The position numbers were made by a program, and so were the translations under genes. Below are positions 6,450 to 15,205 of a stretch of 38,818 bases of DNA, piece after piece. Source of the DNA: CG2-30-36-16 sp964372115 (lineage in GTDB: Bacteria; Bacteroidota; Ignavibacteria; Ignavibacteriales; Ignavibacteriaceae); the NCBI GenBank assembly GCA_964372115.1, contig CAYJPN010000044.1:1-38818 (forward strand), read 5' to 3'. Under the pieces are notes generated by a model. That model had not been told where the DNA came from, made no database searches, and saw only the letters and a program-made list of their open reading frames with translations. Every line of letters begins with the position of its first letter. The first letter of the stretch is position 1.

Positions 6450-8741
6450 ATGTCCGATAAGGTGTTGTTAAAAGCCTTTAATTATTATTCTGTTTCATTC
6501 GTTTTTTTTCTTTTGCTAATTATTTTTTCTGGCTGCGAAAAAGAGGATGACGGCAATAAGAAAATAAATGCCGAGAAGTTTTTGAATGTTGTAGAAAATA
6601 CTCCAATTCAATTTGGCGGGTACCAGCAATTAGTCGACTCACTAAATAACTACTCAAAAAAAGTAAATTATACTAAGGGAATAATAAAATCACTTTTATT
6701 AAAAGAAAGGTACCTCACATCGATAAAGGAAAATGAGAAAGCATTAGATGTTTGTAAGGAGGCTGTAAATTTTTGTACAGGGGTAAATGATCTTTATGAG
6801 CTTGGTAATGCTTATTATGATCTCGGCGGGGCATATTTCGATTTGAAAAAAAGGAACGAAGCAATATCGGCGCTTAAAAAATCGGCGGTGTTTAGAAATG
6901 AAGTAAAAGATTCTATAGGGCTCGGTTATTCTTATAATTTTACAGGTTATATATATTGGATTATTTCCGAGTACGACAGCGCCGTTTATTATTTCGAAAA
7001 ATCTCTCGCTATTAGAAACAAACTTCCAAACAAAGCAAACCGGGCAACAACATATAATAATCTCGGCACAGTTTTTTACAATTGGTCATTGCACGATAAA
7101 GCTCTCTATCATTACCTCCGATCGCTTGAGCTTCAAAAAGAGCAGCATAATAACAGCGGAATTGCAAGATGTCTTTGCAATATAGGTTTAGTTTATAAGG
7201 AAACCGCACAGGATGATAAGGCAATAGAATATTATACGGAGAGTCTGCCTTATGCTCTTGCTTCAAAATTGCCGCAGACTATAGGCTATGCGTACAATTG
7301 TCTCGGCTCCGCATATAGTGCAACCAATAAAGACTCATCTTTGTTTTACCTAAAGAAGTCTCTGGATACTTATCAAGCAGCTAAGGATACTGTTGGGTTA
7401 GCATTAGCCTTGCAGGGGCTCGGCAATTACTATTTAGACATAAAAAATTTACCGCTCGCAAAAGATTATTTCAAACAAATGCTAACAATTGCCCGAAAAG
7501 AAAATATTCCCATGCGTATTGCCCGTGCTTACAGGTGTTTAGGTGAAGTATATTTATTGGAGAACAATCTTACAACCGCGCAAGAATATTTTGAAGCAAG
7601 TGTAGAAATAGGTGAAAAGTCAGCTTTAAATTTTATTCTGAAGGATGCCTTCGGTTATCTTTCCCAAATTTATGAACGCGAGGGGAAAACAATAAAAGCG
7701 CTTGAGGCTTTACGGCAGCGAAATTATTATCAGGATTTAATTGAAAATGAAGGTATGCAAAAAAGGTTAATCGACTTAAAAAATAAAGCCGAATATGATA
7801 GATACCGCCGGAACCTTGATAAACAGAAATATGAAAATGATAAACAAAAAATTTATATGGTGGTTATGCTGCCGGCTATATTTGTGTTGCTTATAGCGGC
7901 GGTTGTTTTGTTTAGAATGAACAATAAAAGAAAAAAAATAAATTTACTATTAGAAGAAAAAAATAGATTAATTGAAGGGCAAAGCAGAGAAATCCAGTTA
8001 AAAAATGTTGAACTGCTCGAATTGAACGAGGCAAAGGAAAAATTGTTTTCCATAATAGCACATGACTTAAGAAGTCCTTTTAATGTTTTAATTAATTTGG
8101 GAACGCTTTTAAAAGAGGAATATTATAATTTAAGTGATGAAGAAAGATTTAAATACATATCAGATTACGAAGAAACCGCAATAAAAACATTTGAGTTAGT
8201 TGAGAATCTTTTAAATCTTTCGGCATCCCGTTCCGGTAGAATTAATTTTCACCCGGATGAGGTTAAAGTTGCAAAAATAATGGAAAAAGTAATTGGATTG
8301 TCCACCCCCCAGGCAGGTAAAAAAAATATAAAGTTGATAAACTTTGTTGCTCCGGATACCGAAATATTTGCTGATGCCACCATGGTGGAAATAACCGTTC
8401 GGAATCTTGTAAATAATGCCATCAAATACAGTAAAAGCGGCGGAGAAATAAAATTATTTGCAAAAAGTGAAAATGAAATGGTGCAGATATTGGTGCAGGA
8501 TAATGGTATAGGTATGGATGAAGCTACAATAGCAAACATTTTTAATATAAATGTAATTCGTTCAAAAAATGGAACCGATGGCGAAAGAGGAACAGGGTTA
8601 GGATTAGGATTGTGCAAAGAATTTGTTGAGAAACACGGCGGAACTATCTGGGTGGAAAGCCAATTGGAAAAGCCGGCTGAAGGTAAAATTGGCGGCAGTA
8701 AGTTTGTCTTTTCGTTGCCGGCAAGAAAACCTGTGGAATAA
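6450..8741 (+). CDS. TPR sensor histidine kinase
   Basis: A 763-residue membrane sensor kinase. The N-terminal hydrophobic stretch ends in a lipobox-like FSGC (Cys29). Residues about 80-430 are tetratricopeptide repeats (e.g. AYYDLGGAYFDLKKRNEA), presumably periplasmic. A transmembrane helix lies at about 468-490, followed by a short coiled coil. The HisKA domain carries FSIIAHDLRSPF with the phosphorylated His at 538. The ATPase domain has the N box NLVNNAIKYS, G1 DNGIGMD and G2 GTGLGLGL. No receiver domain is fused and no response regulator gene is adjacent, so its partner is unknown. No ribosome binding site is evident. Both a lipobox and a later membrane helix are present, which is unusual. 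A sigma-28-like promoter upstream hints at a motility link. Confidence 0.9.
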   Translation: MSDKVLLKAFNYYSVSFVFFLLLIIFSGCEKEDDGNKKINAEKFLNVVENTPIQFGGYQQLVDSLNNYSKKVNYTKGIIKSLLLKERYLTSIKENEKALDVCKEAVNFCTGVNDLYELGNAYYDLGGAYFDLKKRNEAISALKKSAVFRNEVKDSIGLGYSYNFTGYIYWIISEYDSAVYYFEKSLAIRNKLPNKANRATTYNNLGTVFYNWSLHDKALYHYLRSLELQKEQHNNSGIARCLCNIGLVYKETAQDDKAIEYYTESLPYALASKLPQTIGYAYNCLGSAYSATNKDSSLFYLKKSLDTYQAAKDTVGLALALQGLGNYYLDIKNLPLAKDYFKQMLTIARKENIPMRIARAYRCLGEVYLLENNLTTAQEYFEASVEIGEKSALNFILKDAFGYLSQIYEREGKTIKALEALRQRNYYQDLIENEGMQKRLIDLKNKAEYDRYRRNLDKQKYENDKQKIYMVVMLPAIFVLLIAAVVLFRMNNKRKKINLLLEEKNRLIEGQSREIQLKNVELLELNEAKEKLFSIIAHDLRSPFNVLINLGTLLKEEYYNLSDEERFKYISDYEETAIKTFELVENLLNLSASRSGRINFHPDEVKVAKIMEKVIGLSTPQAGKKNIKLINFVAPDTEIFADATMVEITVRNLVNNAIKYSKSGGEIKLFAKSENEMVQILVQDNGIGMDEATIANIFNINVIRSKNGTDGERGTGLGLGLCKEFVEKHGGTIWVESQLEKPAEGKIGGSKFVFSLPARKPVE

Positions 8742-8835
8742 AAACACCTTAACTCAGCTTGATTTTTGCCGGGTTAACAAGGAGTGTAAAGACATAGGAA
8801 CCTGAAGAATGATTTTGGGCTTGTGTTTTTTTGCA

Positions 8836-8865
8836 AAGGCTGTCCAAGCAGCGTTAGACAGCCTT
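8836..8865. terminator. Hairpin between convergent kinase and ferredoxin genes
   Basis: Perfect 9-bp inverted repeat AAGGCTGTC/GACAGCCTT with a 12-base loop, in the 132-base convergent spacer. The plus side is followed by an AT-rich run ending in TTTTT after 14 bases. It probably serves as a transcription stop for one or both genes. Confidence 0.6.
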
Positions 8866-8873
8866 AAATTGAA

Positions 8874-9077
8874 TTATATTTTTGTAATGCACATTACCGG
8901 ACAGTTATCAATACAATCTAACCGGCATTTACAATTAGCACATTTTTCGTCATCCGAAATTACGTAACATCCATCGCCACCCTCCGGTGGTTTTGGCACT
9001 TCGCATTCACAGACTTCCATACAAAGTCCGCATGCAATGCAATCATCGCATTTTATTGTTACTTTTGCCCCTGCCAT
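8874..9077 (-). CDS. Small cysteine-rich 4Fe-4S ferredoxin
   Basis: A 67-residue electron carrier with 13 cysteines. The first cluster motif is classical, C13-x2-C16-x2-C19-x3-C23, with extra Cys at 10 and 25. The second has unusual spacing: C46-x2-C49-x-C51-x3-C55-x3-C59-P-x2-C63. Ordinary two-cluster ferredoxins use eight or nine cysteines. There is no signal peptide, so it should be cytoplasmic. The ATG lies one base after the stop of the upstream lipoprotein gene and uses a GGGGGG-type ribosome binding site within it, so the two genes form an operon and are probably translationally coupled. The electron partner is not identifiable here. Confidence 0.85.
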   Translation of the reverse strand: MAGAKVTIKCDDCIACGLCMEVCECEVPKPPEGGDGCYVISDDEKCANCKCRLDCIDNCPVMCITKI

Positions 9078-9078
9078 A

Positions 9079-9549
9079 TTATTCCCCCCTTTTAATTTTA
9101 ATAATTCGTTTTTTCAATTCATTCTTGTTAATATTGAATAAATTCCTAATCAAATTTGTCGGATGTTTATAAAGCTCATCCCCATCATCAATACCTTTTA
9201 TAAGGTACAAAGAAGCATTTGTTGACAGATGTTGAACAGTAACATACTGCAATTTATCGGCGGAAGATGTTACAACTTTTCTAAGCACAAAACATTTTTC
9301 TGCACCCATCACATCGGTTACAACCACCGTACTCTTCGGAACCCAATATACGCCGCCCTCTGTAACTTTAGCTGCACCGCTTGATGTATTATGAAAAACA
9401 CCGGCTTCTTTTAATGCTTTTTCAAACTTATCGGAAGTAGGTTCTGTAACTTGCTCGCTGCAGGAAATGTTTGATAGAACTGCCGGAGCAGCCGCAATTA
9501 AAGCCGCGTACTTTAGAAAGCTTTTCCTGCTTATGTATTTGTCGGACAT
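9079..9549 (-). CDS. Tat-type lipoprotein of unknown function, operonic with the ferredoxin
   Basis: From the ATG at 9549 (AGGAGG 5-6 bases upstream; a TTG one codon earlier is less likely) it encodes 156 residues. The N-terminus has SRKSFLK, an RK variant of the twin-arginine motif, then an alanine-rich hydrophobic segment and a lipobox-like SNISC with Cys30. This suggests a folded protein exported by Tat and lipid-anchored. The remainder (WVPKSTVVVTDVMG, a single Cys, a basic C-terminus) matches no family I recognise. Tat export usually accompanies cofactor-bearing or complexed proteins, and the next gene is a ferredoxin, so a redox role is inferred. Confidence 0.65.
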   Translation of the reverse strand: MSDKYISRKSFLKYAALIAAAPAVLSNISCSEQVTEPTSDKFEKALKEAGVFHNTSSGAAKVTEGGVYWVPKSTVVVTDVMGAEKCFVLRKVVTSSADKLQYVTVQHLSTNASLYLIKGIDDGDELYKHPTNLIRNLFNINKNELKKRIIKIKRGE

Positions 9550-9552
9550 CAA

Positions 9553-9865
9553 TCCTCCTGGTTAGTAATAGATATTGAATTAATAAATAGTAAATAAGTT
9601 ATTAACTAAGTGGTGTTGTTACATATTAGATTGAAAAAAAATAAGATGCCTATTAAATTCTTTCGTATTAAAAAGAATACTGACGAATTCTTTTCTTAAA
9701 AATATGGAAGTTAATAATTGCAAGCAACAATATTTTTTATAAAAATTAAAAATGTTTATCTTACAAAAAAAGCGGGGACTAAAATTAAAACATCTTATAA
9801 CCATTGGTTATGAATATTATTAAGAGTATTTTTGAAAAACCTCATTAACATTCTTAGGATAAAGG
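9553..9865. other. Divergent spacer between lipoprotein and ompA genes
   Basis: A very AT-rich 313-base spacer with promoters presumably facing both ways. The one structured feature is the inverted repeat ATAACC-ATT-GGTTAT at 9797-9811, about 55 bases before the ompA start, a possible operator. No gene is convincing; a minus-strand 61-codon frame here has no protein-like features. Confidence 0.4.
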
Positions 9866-11317
9866 ATGAAACTTTTAATTACATTTTCAATTTTATTTTT
9901 TACAGTAACAATATTTTCCCAATCGGCAAAACAGCGTTACGATGCGTTTTCGGGAACTGTTGTTTTAAGTGTGGAAGGCGGAACAGCTATAGCCCATACA
10001 GATTATAGCGGCATAAAACCCGACTATATGGGTCGAGCTATGATAGAGTATTTTCTTCCGTCGGTTACAAAAAGCTCGCTCGGATTCCGGTTACTCGGCG
10101 GAACAGGATTTATATCTGAAAAAGATAATGACCAAATACCCGCGTTATTTTCTACATCCATAAATTTTGGCGGCGGCGGCTTAGTTTATACTCTTGCCAT
10201 TTCCAAAACCGTCTTTCCCTATTTATATGCCGGGGTTTCTTATCTCTCTTTTAATCCTAAGGATGAATTCGGTGAAAAACTGCCGAGAAATAAAAAAGAC
10301 GTTTATAAAACGTACGAACTCAACTATTCGGGCGAACTTGGTTTTAGATTTTTATTAACCGAAAATTTAAGTTTTAATATAAACGGCGGCGTACAAATTA
10401 GTCCGAACGATAACCTTGACGACAAACAGGCTAATGCAAACAACGATATGTTTTTTAGTGCTTTGATGGGTTTATCATACTCTTTCTTTTCCGAGAGAGA
10501 TTCAGATATGGATGGCATAGTTGATTCGAAAGATGCCTGTGAAAATACACCGGCAGGAGTTAAAGTTGATGAATTCGGTTGTCCGGTTGATACAGACAAA
10601 GATGGCGTTGCTGACCATCTTGACAGATGCGCGGCAACACCCATTGATGTAAAAGTTGATGCGAACGGCTGCCCGCTAAATGCCGATGGCGACAATGTTC
10701 CCGATTATCTCGATCTTTGTCCGGAGACACCATCCGGTATTGCTGTTGATGAGTTTGGCTGTCCTTATGATCTTGATGCGGACGGAGTACCCGATTATCT
10801 TGACAAATGCCCGAATACCGAATACAATGTAGAGGTTGATAAAAGCGGCTGCCCATTGGATTCAGACCATGACGGTGTTGCGGATCATCTCGATCAATGC
10901 CCGGATACAGAGGCTGGAGTACAGGTTGAATCCGACGGATGTCCCAAAGCACCAAAACCTGTAAAAGAAGAAGTAAAAGAATTTACATTAAGTTCAGGTA
11001 CAAATTTTAAATTCGGAAGCAGTACACTTCTTCCATCGGCTTACACCGAACTCGATAGGTTAGTTGCGGTTATGAAAGAATACCCGATGAGCCGTTGGAG
11101 AATAGAGGGACACACTGATAACATCGGATCGGTAGATGCAAACAGAAAAGTTTCGCTCGATAGAGCGCAGGCTGTTTTAAACTATCTTGTTAATAAGGGA
11201 ATTGCCCGCAGCCGATTTTCGGTGAGCGGACTCGGCTCTTCTTACCCGATTGCTACAAATAGTACGGAAGAAGGAAGAACACGTAACAGGCGTGTTGTTA
11301 TTATAAAAGTTAATTAG
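9866..11317 (+). CDS. OmpA-family outer membrane protein with thrombospondin type-3 repeats
   Basis: A 483-residue envelope protein linking outer membrane and cell wall. A signal peptide (to about residue 18, cut after FSQ or nearby) is followed by an N-terminal beta-barrel to about 205. Five calcium-binding thrombospondin type-3 repeats follow (about 212-363), with the D-x-D-x-D-G-x-x-D-x-x-D-x-C-P pattern and GCP turns. The peptidoglycan-binding OmpA domain (about 375-483) shows IEGHTDNIGSVDANRKVSLDRA and a final GRTRNRRV. This layout is common in Bacteroidota and relatives. It probably stands alone, with a hairpin downstream. The ATG follows AGGATAAAGG. Confidence 0.93.
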   Translation: MKLLITFSILFFTVTIFSQSAKQRYDAFSGTVVLSVEGGTAIAHTDYSGIKPDYMGRAMIEYFLPSVTKSSLGFRLLGGTGFISEKDNDQIPALFSTSINFGGGGLVYTLAISKTVFPYLYAGVSYLSFNPKDEFGEKLPRNKKDVYKTYELNYSGELGFRFLLTENLSFNINGGVQISPNDNLDDKQANANNDMFFSALMGLSYSFFSERDSDMDGIVDSKDACENTPAGVKVDEFGCPVDTDKDGVADHLDRCAATPIDVKVDANGCPLNADGDNVPDYLDLCPETPSGIAVDEFGCPYDLDADGVPDYLDKCPNTEYNVEVDKSGCPLDSDHDGVADHLDQCPDTEAGVQVESDGCPKAPKPVKEEVKEFTLSSGTNFKFGSSTLLPSAYTELDRLVAVMKEYPMSRWRIEGHTDNIGSVDANRKVSLDRAQAVLNYLVNKGIARSRFSVSGLGSSYPIATNSTEEGRTRNRRVVIIKVN

Positions 11318-11322
11318 TTTTT

Positions 11323-11374
11323 TTACCGTCACTGTTTTTTGATTGGAATTTTTGATCATCAATAGTGACGGTAA
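11323..11374. terminator. Long-stem hairpin between convergent ompA and antiporter genes
   Basis: Perfect 11-bp arms TTACCGTCACT/AGTGACGGTAA around a 30-base loop that can itself fold (TTGAT/ATCAA). It starts 5 bases after the ompA stop. The U-tract is weak on both strands, so efficiency is uncertain. Confidence 0.6.
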
Positions 11375-11448
11375 TTAACCGCCCTATCTTTTTATTCATT
11401 GCCCAACACCTTATAAATCGCTCCATGGCAATAAAACAACATCAGTTA

Positions 11449-13413
11449 TTAAACTAATCTGGATAATAGTGAAAAGGCATTATCTACCGATTGATGAGTG
11501 CCTGTGATAACAAGTGTATCTCCCTTTTTTATAAATTCTTTACTTGAAAGATTTGTTTTTGTTTCGCTGCCCCGTACTATTGCAATAATAGTGGCATCGG
11601 TTTCTGCGCGAAGATTTAAATCAGCCAATGATTTATTAATATGAATATTGTTTTCATCGATGTAAAAAGTATCTGTTAAACCTGCGGCAAGAATTTCGTT
11701 TAAATGAATGAAAGAGTTTATATCTGCTGTTTCAGCGCGCATCAAGACGTATGATTCTCCGCGCAATAAGGCAACCTGACGCATTATGACATTTAAAGGT
11801 ATATGATAACGTTCGAGAACTTTACTGAATATTTGAAGCGAAGTTTCAAATTCTTCGGGAATTACTTCGTTTGCGCCCATCGATATTAATTCGTCAATCT
11901 CCGATAGAAATCTTGTTCTAACTATCGCATAAATATCGGGCTTCATTTTTTTTGCTTGAAGTAATCCACGTCTGGCAGATGCGGGGTCGCTTATTGCAAA
12001 CACGATAACATTAGCATCTTCAATTTTGGTTTGATGTAAAATTTCTTCGCGTGTAATATCGCCGTAAATAATCCGTTCGCCGTTACTCTTCTGTTCCTGA
12101 AAGGTATCCGGATTCATTTCCACAACAATATATTGAATACCCGCTTCCTTTAGTACGCGCGCAAGATTTTTACCGTTTAAACCGAAGCCGACAATTATAA
12201 CATGCTTTTTTAATTTTTGCTCCTCTTCCACTGTTTTTTTAATAGGCTCAATTTCCCCAAACTTATTTGCAAATGCCGGGGCAAACTTAAAAAAGAAAGG
12301 AGTCAGTATCATCGTAAAGATTGATGATGCAAGAAAAGCATTATAAAAATCATCGGAAATTAATTGGAAATTCATCCCCGCCTGCGCAAGCACAAATGAA
12401 AACTCGCCGATTTGAGCAAGACCCAAACCGGCAAGTACTGCTGTTCTCAAAGGATATTTAAGAAATTTAACTATTACGATAACCACTAAAGCTTTTACTA
12501 CAATAACTCCGGCAGTAACTCCGATCAACAAATATGGAAACTGAAAAACAAAACCAATATTAAGTAGAAGTCCTATCGACACAAAAAAGATGCTGTTAAA
12601 GGCGTCTTTTAATGGAAGAATTTCCGCAACTATTTGATGACTATAATCCGACTCTGATAATATTAGTCCCGCAATAAATGCACCGAGAGCAAAAGACAAA
12701 CCAACGGCGTGTGTTAAATAGGCTGTACCGAGGAGGAGAAGTAAAATTCCTACTGTAAATGCTTCGCGCATCTTCATCTTTACAAGCATTTCCAATATGC
12801 GGGGCATCAAATAGTATGATGCTAATAAAACAACGCAAACCATTCCGAACGCAAAAAACAATTGCAAAATAATTTCAGAAGCCGACATTATGTTGTCCGA
12901 ACCAAGCAAAGGCAGAACAATGAACATAGGCACAATTGCAAGATCTTGGAAAATCAGAACGCCGAGAGCAATACGACCGTGCGGCGCTTCAAGTTCCCGT
13001 TTGTCGCTTAGGAGTTTTAAGACAATTGCCGTGCTCGATAAACTTACGAGCATAGCAAGGAAAATGCTTTGTGTAATGTTTATTCCAAATGAATAAAAAA
13101 TTATACTTGAGAAAGCAATTGTTCCTATTAGCTGAAATCCTCCCGCCAGAATTAAAAATTTTTTCATCCTCATTAACTGCTTGATTGATACTTCAAGCCC
13201 AATAACAAAAAGGAGCAAAATTACACCCACTTCAGCCATAACTTCAATCTCTGTAATTTCAGAAATAAGGTGAAAACCATGCGGACCTATTATCATGCCT
13301 GCGGCGAGAAATCCCACAATACTCGGCAGCTTCAACTTATTGAATATGAATATAATTGGAATGGAGACAAGAAGTATTAGTACAATATCTTTTATTATTG
13401 CAAACTGCTGCAT
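11449..13413 (-). CDS. Kef-type K+/H+ antiporter (CPA2) with TrkA-N and TrkA-C domains
   Basis: A 654-residue inner-membrane cation:proton antiporter. Residues 1-385 form about 12 membrane helices with family landmarks GFLAAGMIIGPHG, LGVLIFQDLAIVP (Gln156-Asp157, the K+-selective pattern) and GAFIAGLILSES. A cytoplasmic NAD-binding Rossmann domain begins HVIIVGFGLNGKN (409-414 loop), and a TrkA-C regulatory domain fills about 565-654. The length and domain set match KefB/KefC-like proteins, in which the C-terminal domains gate the channel. No separate KefF/G ancillary subunit is adjacent. It probably maintains potassium and pH balance. Confidence 0.92.
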   Translation of the reverse strand: MQQFAIIKDIVLILLVSIPIIFIFNKLKLPSIVGFLAAGMIIGPHGFHLISEITEIEVMAEVGVILLLFVIGLEVSIKQLMRMKKFLILAGGFQLIGTIAFSSIIFYSFGINITQSIFLAMLVSLSSTAIVLKLLSDKRELEAPHGRIALGVLIFQDLAIVPMFIVLPLLGSDNIMSASEIILQLFFAFGMVCVVLLASYYLMPRILEMLVKMKMREAFTVGILLLLLGTAYLTHAVGLSFALGAFIAGLILSESDYSHQIVAEILPLKDAFNSIFFVSIGLLLNIGFVFQFPYLLIGVTAGVIVVKALVVIVIVKFLKYPLRTAVLAGLGLAQIGEFSFVLAQAGMNFQLISDDFYNAFLASSIFTMILTPFFFKFAPAFANKFGEIEPIKKTVEEEQKLKKHVIIVGFGLNGKNLARVLKEAGIQYIVVEMNPDTFQEQKSNGERIIYGDITREEILHQTKIEDANVIVFAISDPASARRGLLQAKKMKPDIYAIVRTRFLSEIDELISMGANEVIPEEFETSLQIFSKVLERYHIPLNVIMRQVALLRGESYVLMRAETADINSFIHLNEILAAGLTDTFYIDENNIHINKSLADLNLRAETDATIIAIVRGSETKTNLSSKEFIKKGDTLVITGTHQSVDNAFSLLSRLV

Positions 13414-13622
13414 AAGAAAATTAATAGGTTATTGAATGTGACAGTTAATTTAAATAAAAAATGATACATACACATTTAAAAAATTCCCTAATTCTAAAGC
13501 AATTATTTTTGCACTAAAATTTTAATTTATTGAGAGTATCACCCATAAAACAAGTACGTCTTTCTTTCTCTTGTTCATCGTTTCTTCTATGTTTGTAACA
13601 AATAAGAAAAAAATTAATCCTT

Positions 13623-14984
13623 ATGTATATGCTAACTATTGGCGGCGCTAACGAAATAGGCGCGAACAGTTATTACTTAAATATTGCCGGCACCGGAATT
13701 ATTCTAGATTGCGGTATGCACCCGCAAAAGACTGGTTTGGAAGCCCTGCCGCAGTTTTATTTGATAAACAATCGTCCTGTTGATTATGTATTAATTACTC
13801 ATGCGCATCAAGATCATCTAAGCGCGCTGCCTTATCTTGTTCAGCGGCATCCGTACATAAAAATTATTACCACACCCCAAACCCGCGCTCTCGCCGAATT
13901 GACACTCCACAATTCAGTTTCAATTCTTCGCGAACAAATAAAAATTGAAGAGATAAAAGTATATTCGCATGAAGAAGTTGATTTGCTCATTCAGTCGATT
14001 GATTATAAAGAATACGGAAGAACTTTTGAAATAACCGGCTATAGTAGTCTATCAACCGAGACAATAAAAATAACATTTTATGATGCCGGGCATATACTTG
14101 GTTCAGCCTCAATTTTAATTGAGCATGAGGGTAAAAGCATTTTTTACACAGGGGATATAAATACAGAAAAACAGATGCTGCAGCCGCGTAGTATTTTGCC
14201 AAAAACGAAACCCGATATTTTAATAATGGAAACGACATACGGCTCAACGGATTCTCAAAAACTTTTAAGTTGGGAAAAGGAAGCCGAACGTTTAGCGTCT
14301 TCTATAAATAAAGTATTTAACGATGACGGGAGTGTTTTAATTCCAGTTTTTGCTCTTGGCAAGATGCAGGAAATGCTCGCTACGATATGGTATTTGATTG
14401 AAAAAGGTAAACTAATTCAGACAGATATTTATATTGGCGGCGTTGGCGAAAAAATAAGCCGTGTTTATGATTATAATCGTTATGTTGTACGAAGAACAGA
14501 TAAAGAATTTCAATTGTCCAAAGTACCAACAAAAAATTTTTACGAAGTAAAGAGGGCAAATGAATTTTTTAAACAGCCATGTATTGTGCTTGCGGCAAGC
14601 GGAATGGTTATAGAGGGAACACCATCGTATAAATTTGCAAAGCAATGGCTTGGTCAGAAAAAATCGGCGATTTTTACCGTTGGCTATATGGAAGAGTCAA
14701 CTCCCGGTTATATTTTAGCTAACGCGAAAACGGGGGACAAAATAAAACTGACTCCGTTTATGGAACCGGCAGAGGTAAAATGTTCGATAAAAAATTTTCG
14801 ATTTTCCGCACACGCAAAACGAGAGGGTTTGCTTAGCGTAGTGGAGAAAGCTAATCCGCAAAAAATTATACTTGTGCACGGCGATCCCGAATCTATTGAT
14901 TGGGTAGGAGCAGCAATACTAAAAAAAGACAAGAGCAAAATAGTTTATGCTGCCGAGTTAGGAAAAAAAATTATGTTATCCTAA
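13623..14984 (+). CDS. Beta-CASP metallo-beta-lactamase-fold ribonuclease (CPSF/YSH1-like)
   Basis: A 453-residue zinc nuclease of the RNA-processing beta-CASP group. The metal-binding motif is H60-A-H62-Q-D64-H65, with further ligands in DAGHILGSA (His157) and YTGDIN (Asp178). The beta-CASP portion follows, beginning METTYGS and including SGM, the C-terminal FSAHA and the final VHGDPES. Known relatives are exo- or endonucleases acting on RNA; the exact substrate is not readable. It is cytoplasmic. The ATG at 13623 has only a weak ribosome binding site, and another ATG lies two codons on. It is divergent from the antiporter. Confidence 0.88.
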   Translation: MYMLTIGGANEIGANSYYLNIAGTGIILDCGMHPQKTGLEALPQFYLINNRPVDYVLITHAHQDHLSALPYLVQRHPYIKIITTPQTRALAELTLHNSVSILREQIKIEEIKVYSHEEVDLLIQSIDYKEYGRTFEITGYSSLSTETIKITFYDAGHILGSASILIEHEGKSIFYTGDINTEKQMLQPRSILPKTKPDILIMETTYGSTDSQKLLSWEKEAERLASSINKVFNDDGSVLIPVFALGKMQEMLATIWYLIEKGKLIQTDIYIGGVGEKISRVYDYNRYVVRRTDKEFQLSKVPTKNFYEVKRANEFFKQPCIVLAASGMVIEGTPSYKFAKQWLGQKKSAIFTVGYMEESTPGYILANAKTGDKIKLTPFMEPAEVKCSIKNFRFSAHAKREGLLSVVEKANPQKIILVHGDPESIDWVGAAILKKDKSKIVYAAELGKKIMLS

Positions 14985-15160
14985 ACCGCTGTTCACCTTA
15001 AAACATAAATTCATCAATTTGAAAAACTCCCGCGAAGAAAATATTTATAGATTATTATATTATGAGTAAACTTTCACCAACCGCGTCAAAAAATATCAAG
15101 GCGCTTGTAAGCGTAGAACGTGCGGCATCATTTAAAGAGCGGCATGATAAATGGATTTAA

Positions 15161-15194
15161 ATAAAAACCCCCAGCAATTTAATTACCGGGGGTT
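15161..15194 (-). terminator. Intrinsic terminator of the C1 peptidase gene
   Basis: On the minus strand, arms AACCCCC/GGGGGTT enclose a 15-base loop and are followed by TTTATTTAAAT. It starts 12 bases after the peptidase stop codon. The plus strand lacks a comparable U-tract but the stem may also slow transcripts from the nuclease gene. Confidence 0.85.
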
Positions 15195-15205
15195 GTATAC
15201 AAAAA

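Noticed and set aside
15062..15160. 32-codon plus-strand ORF after the nuclease gene
   Set aside because: Reads as plausible peptide but has no ribosome binding site and no known relative; too short to support.
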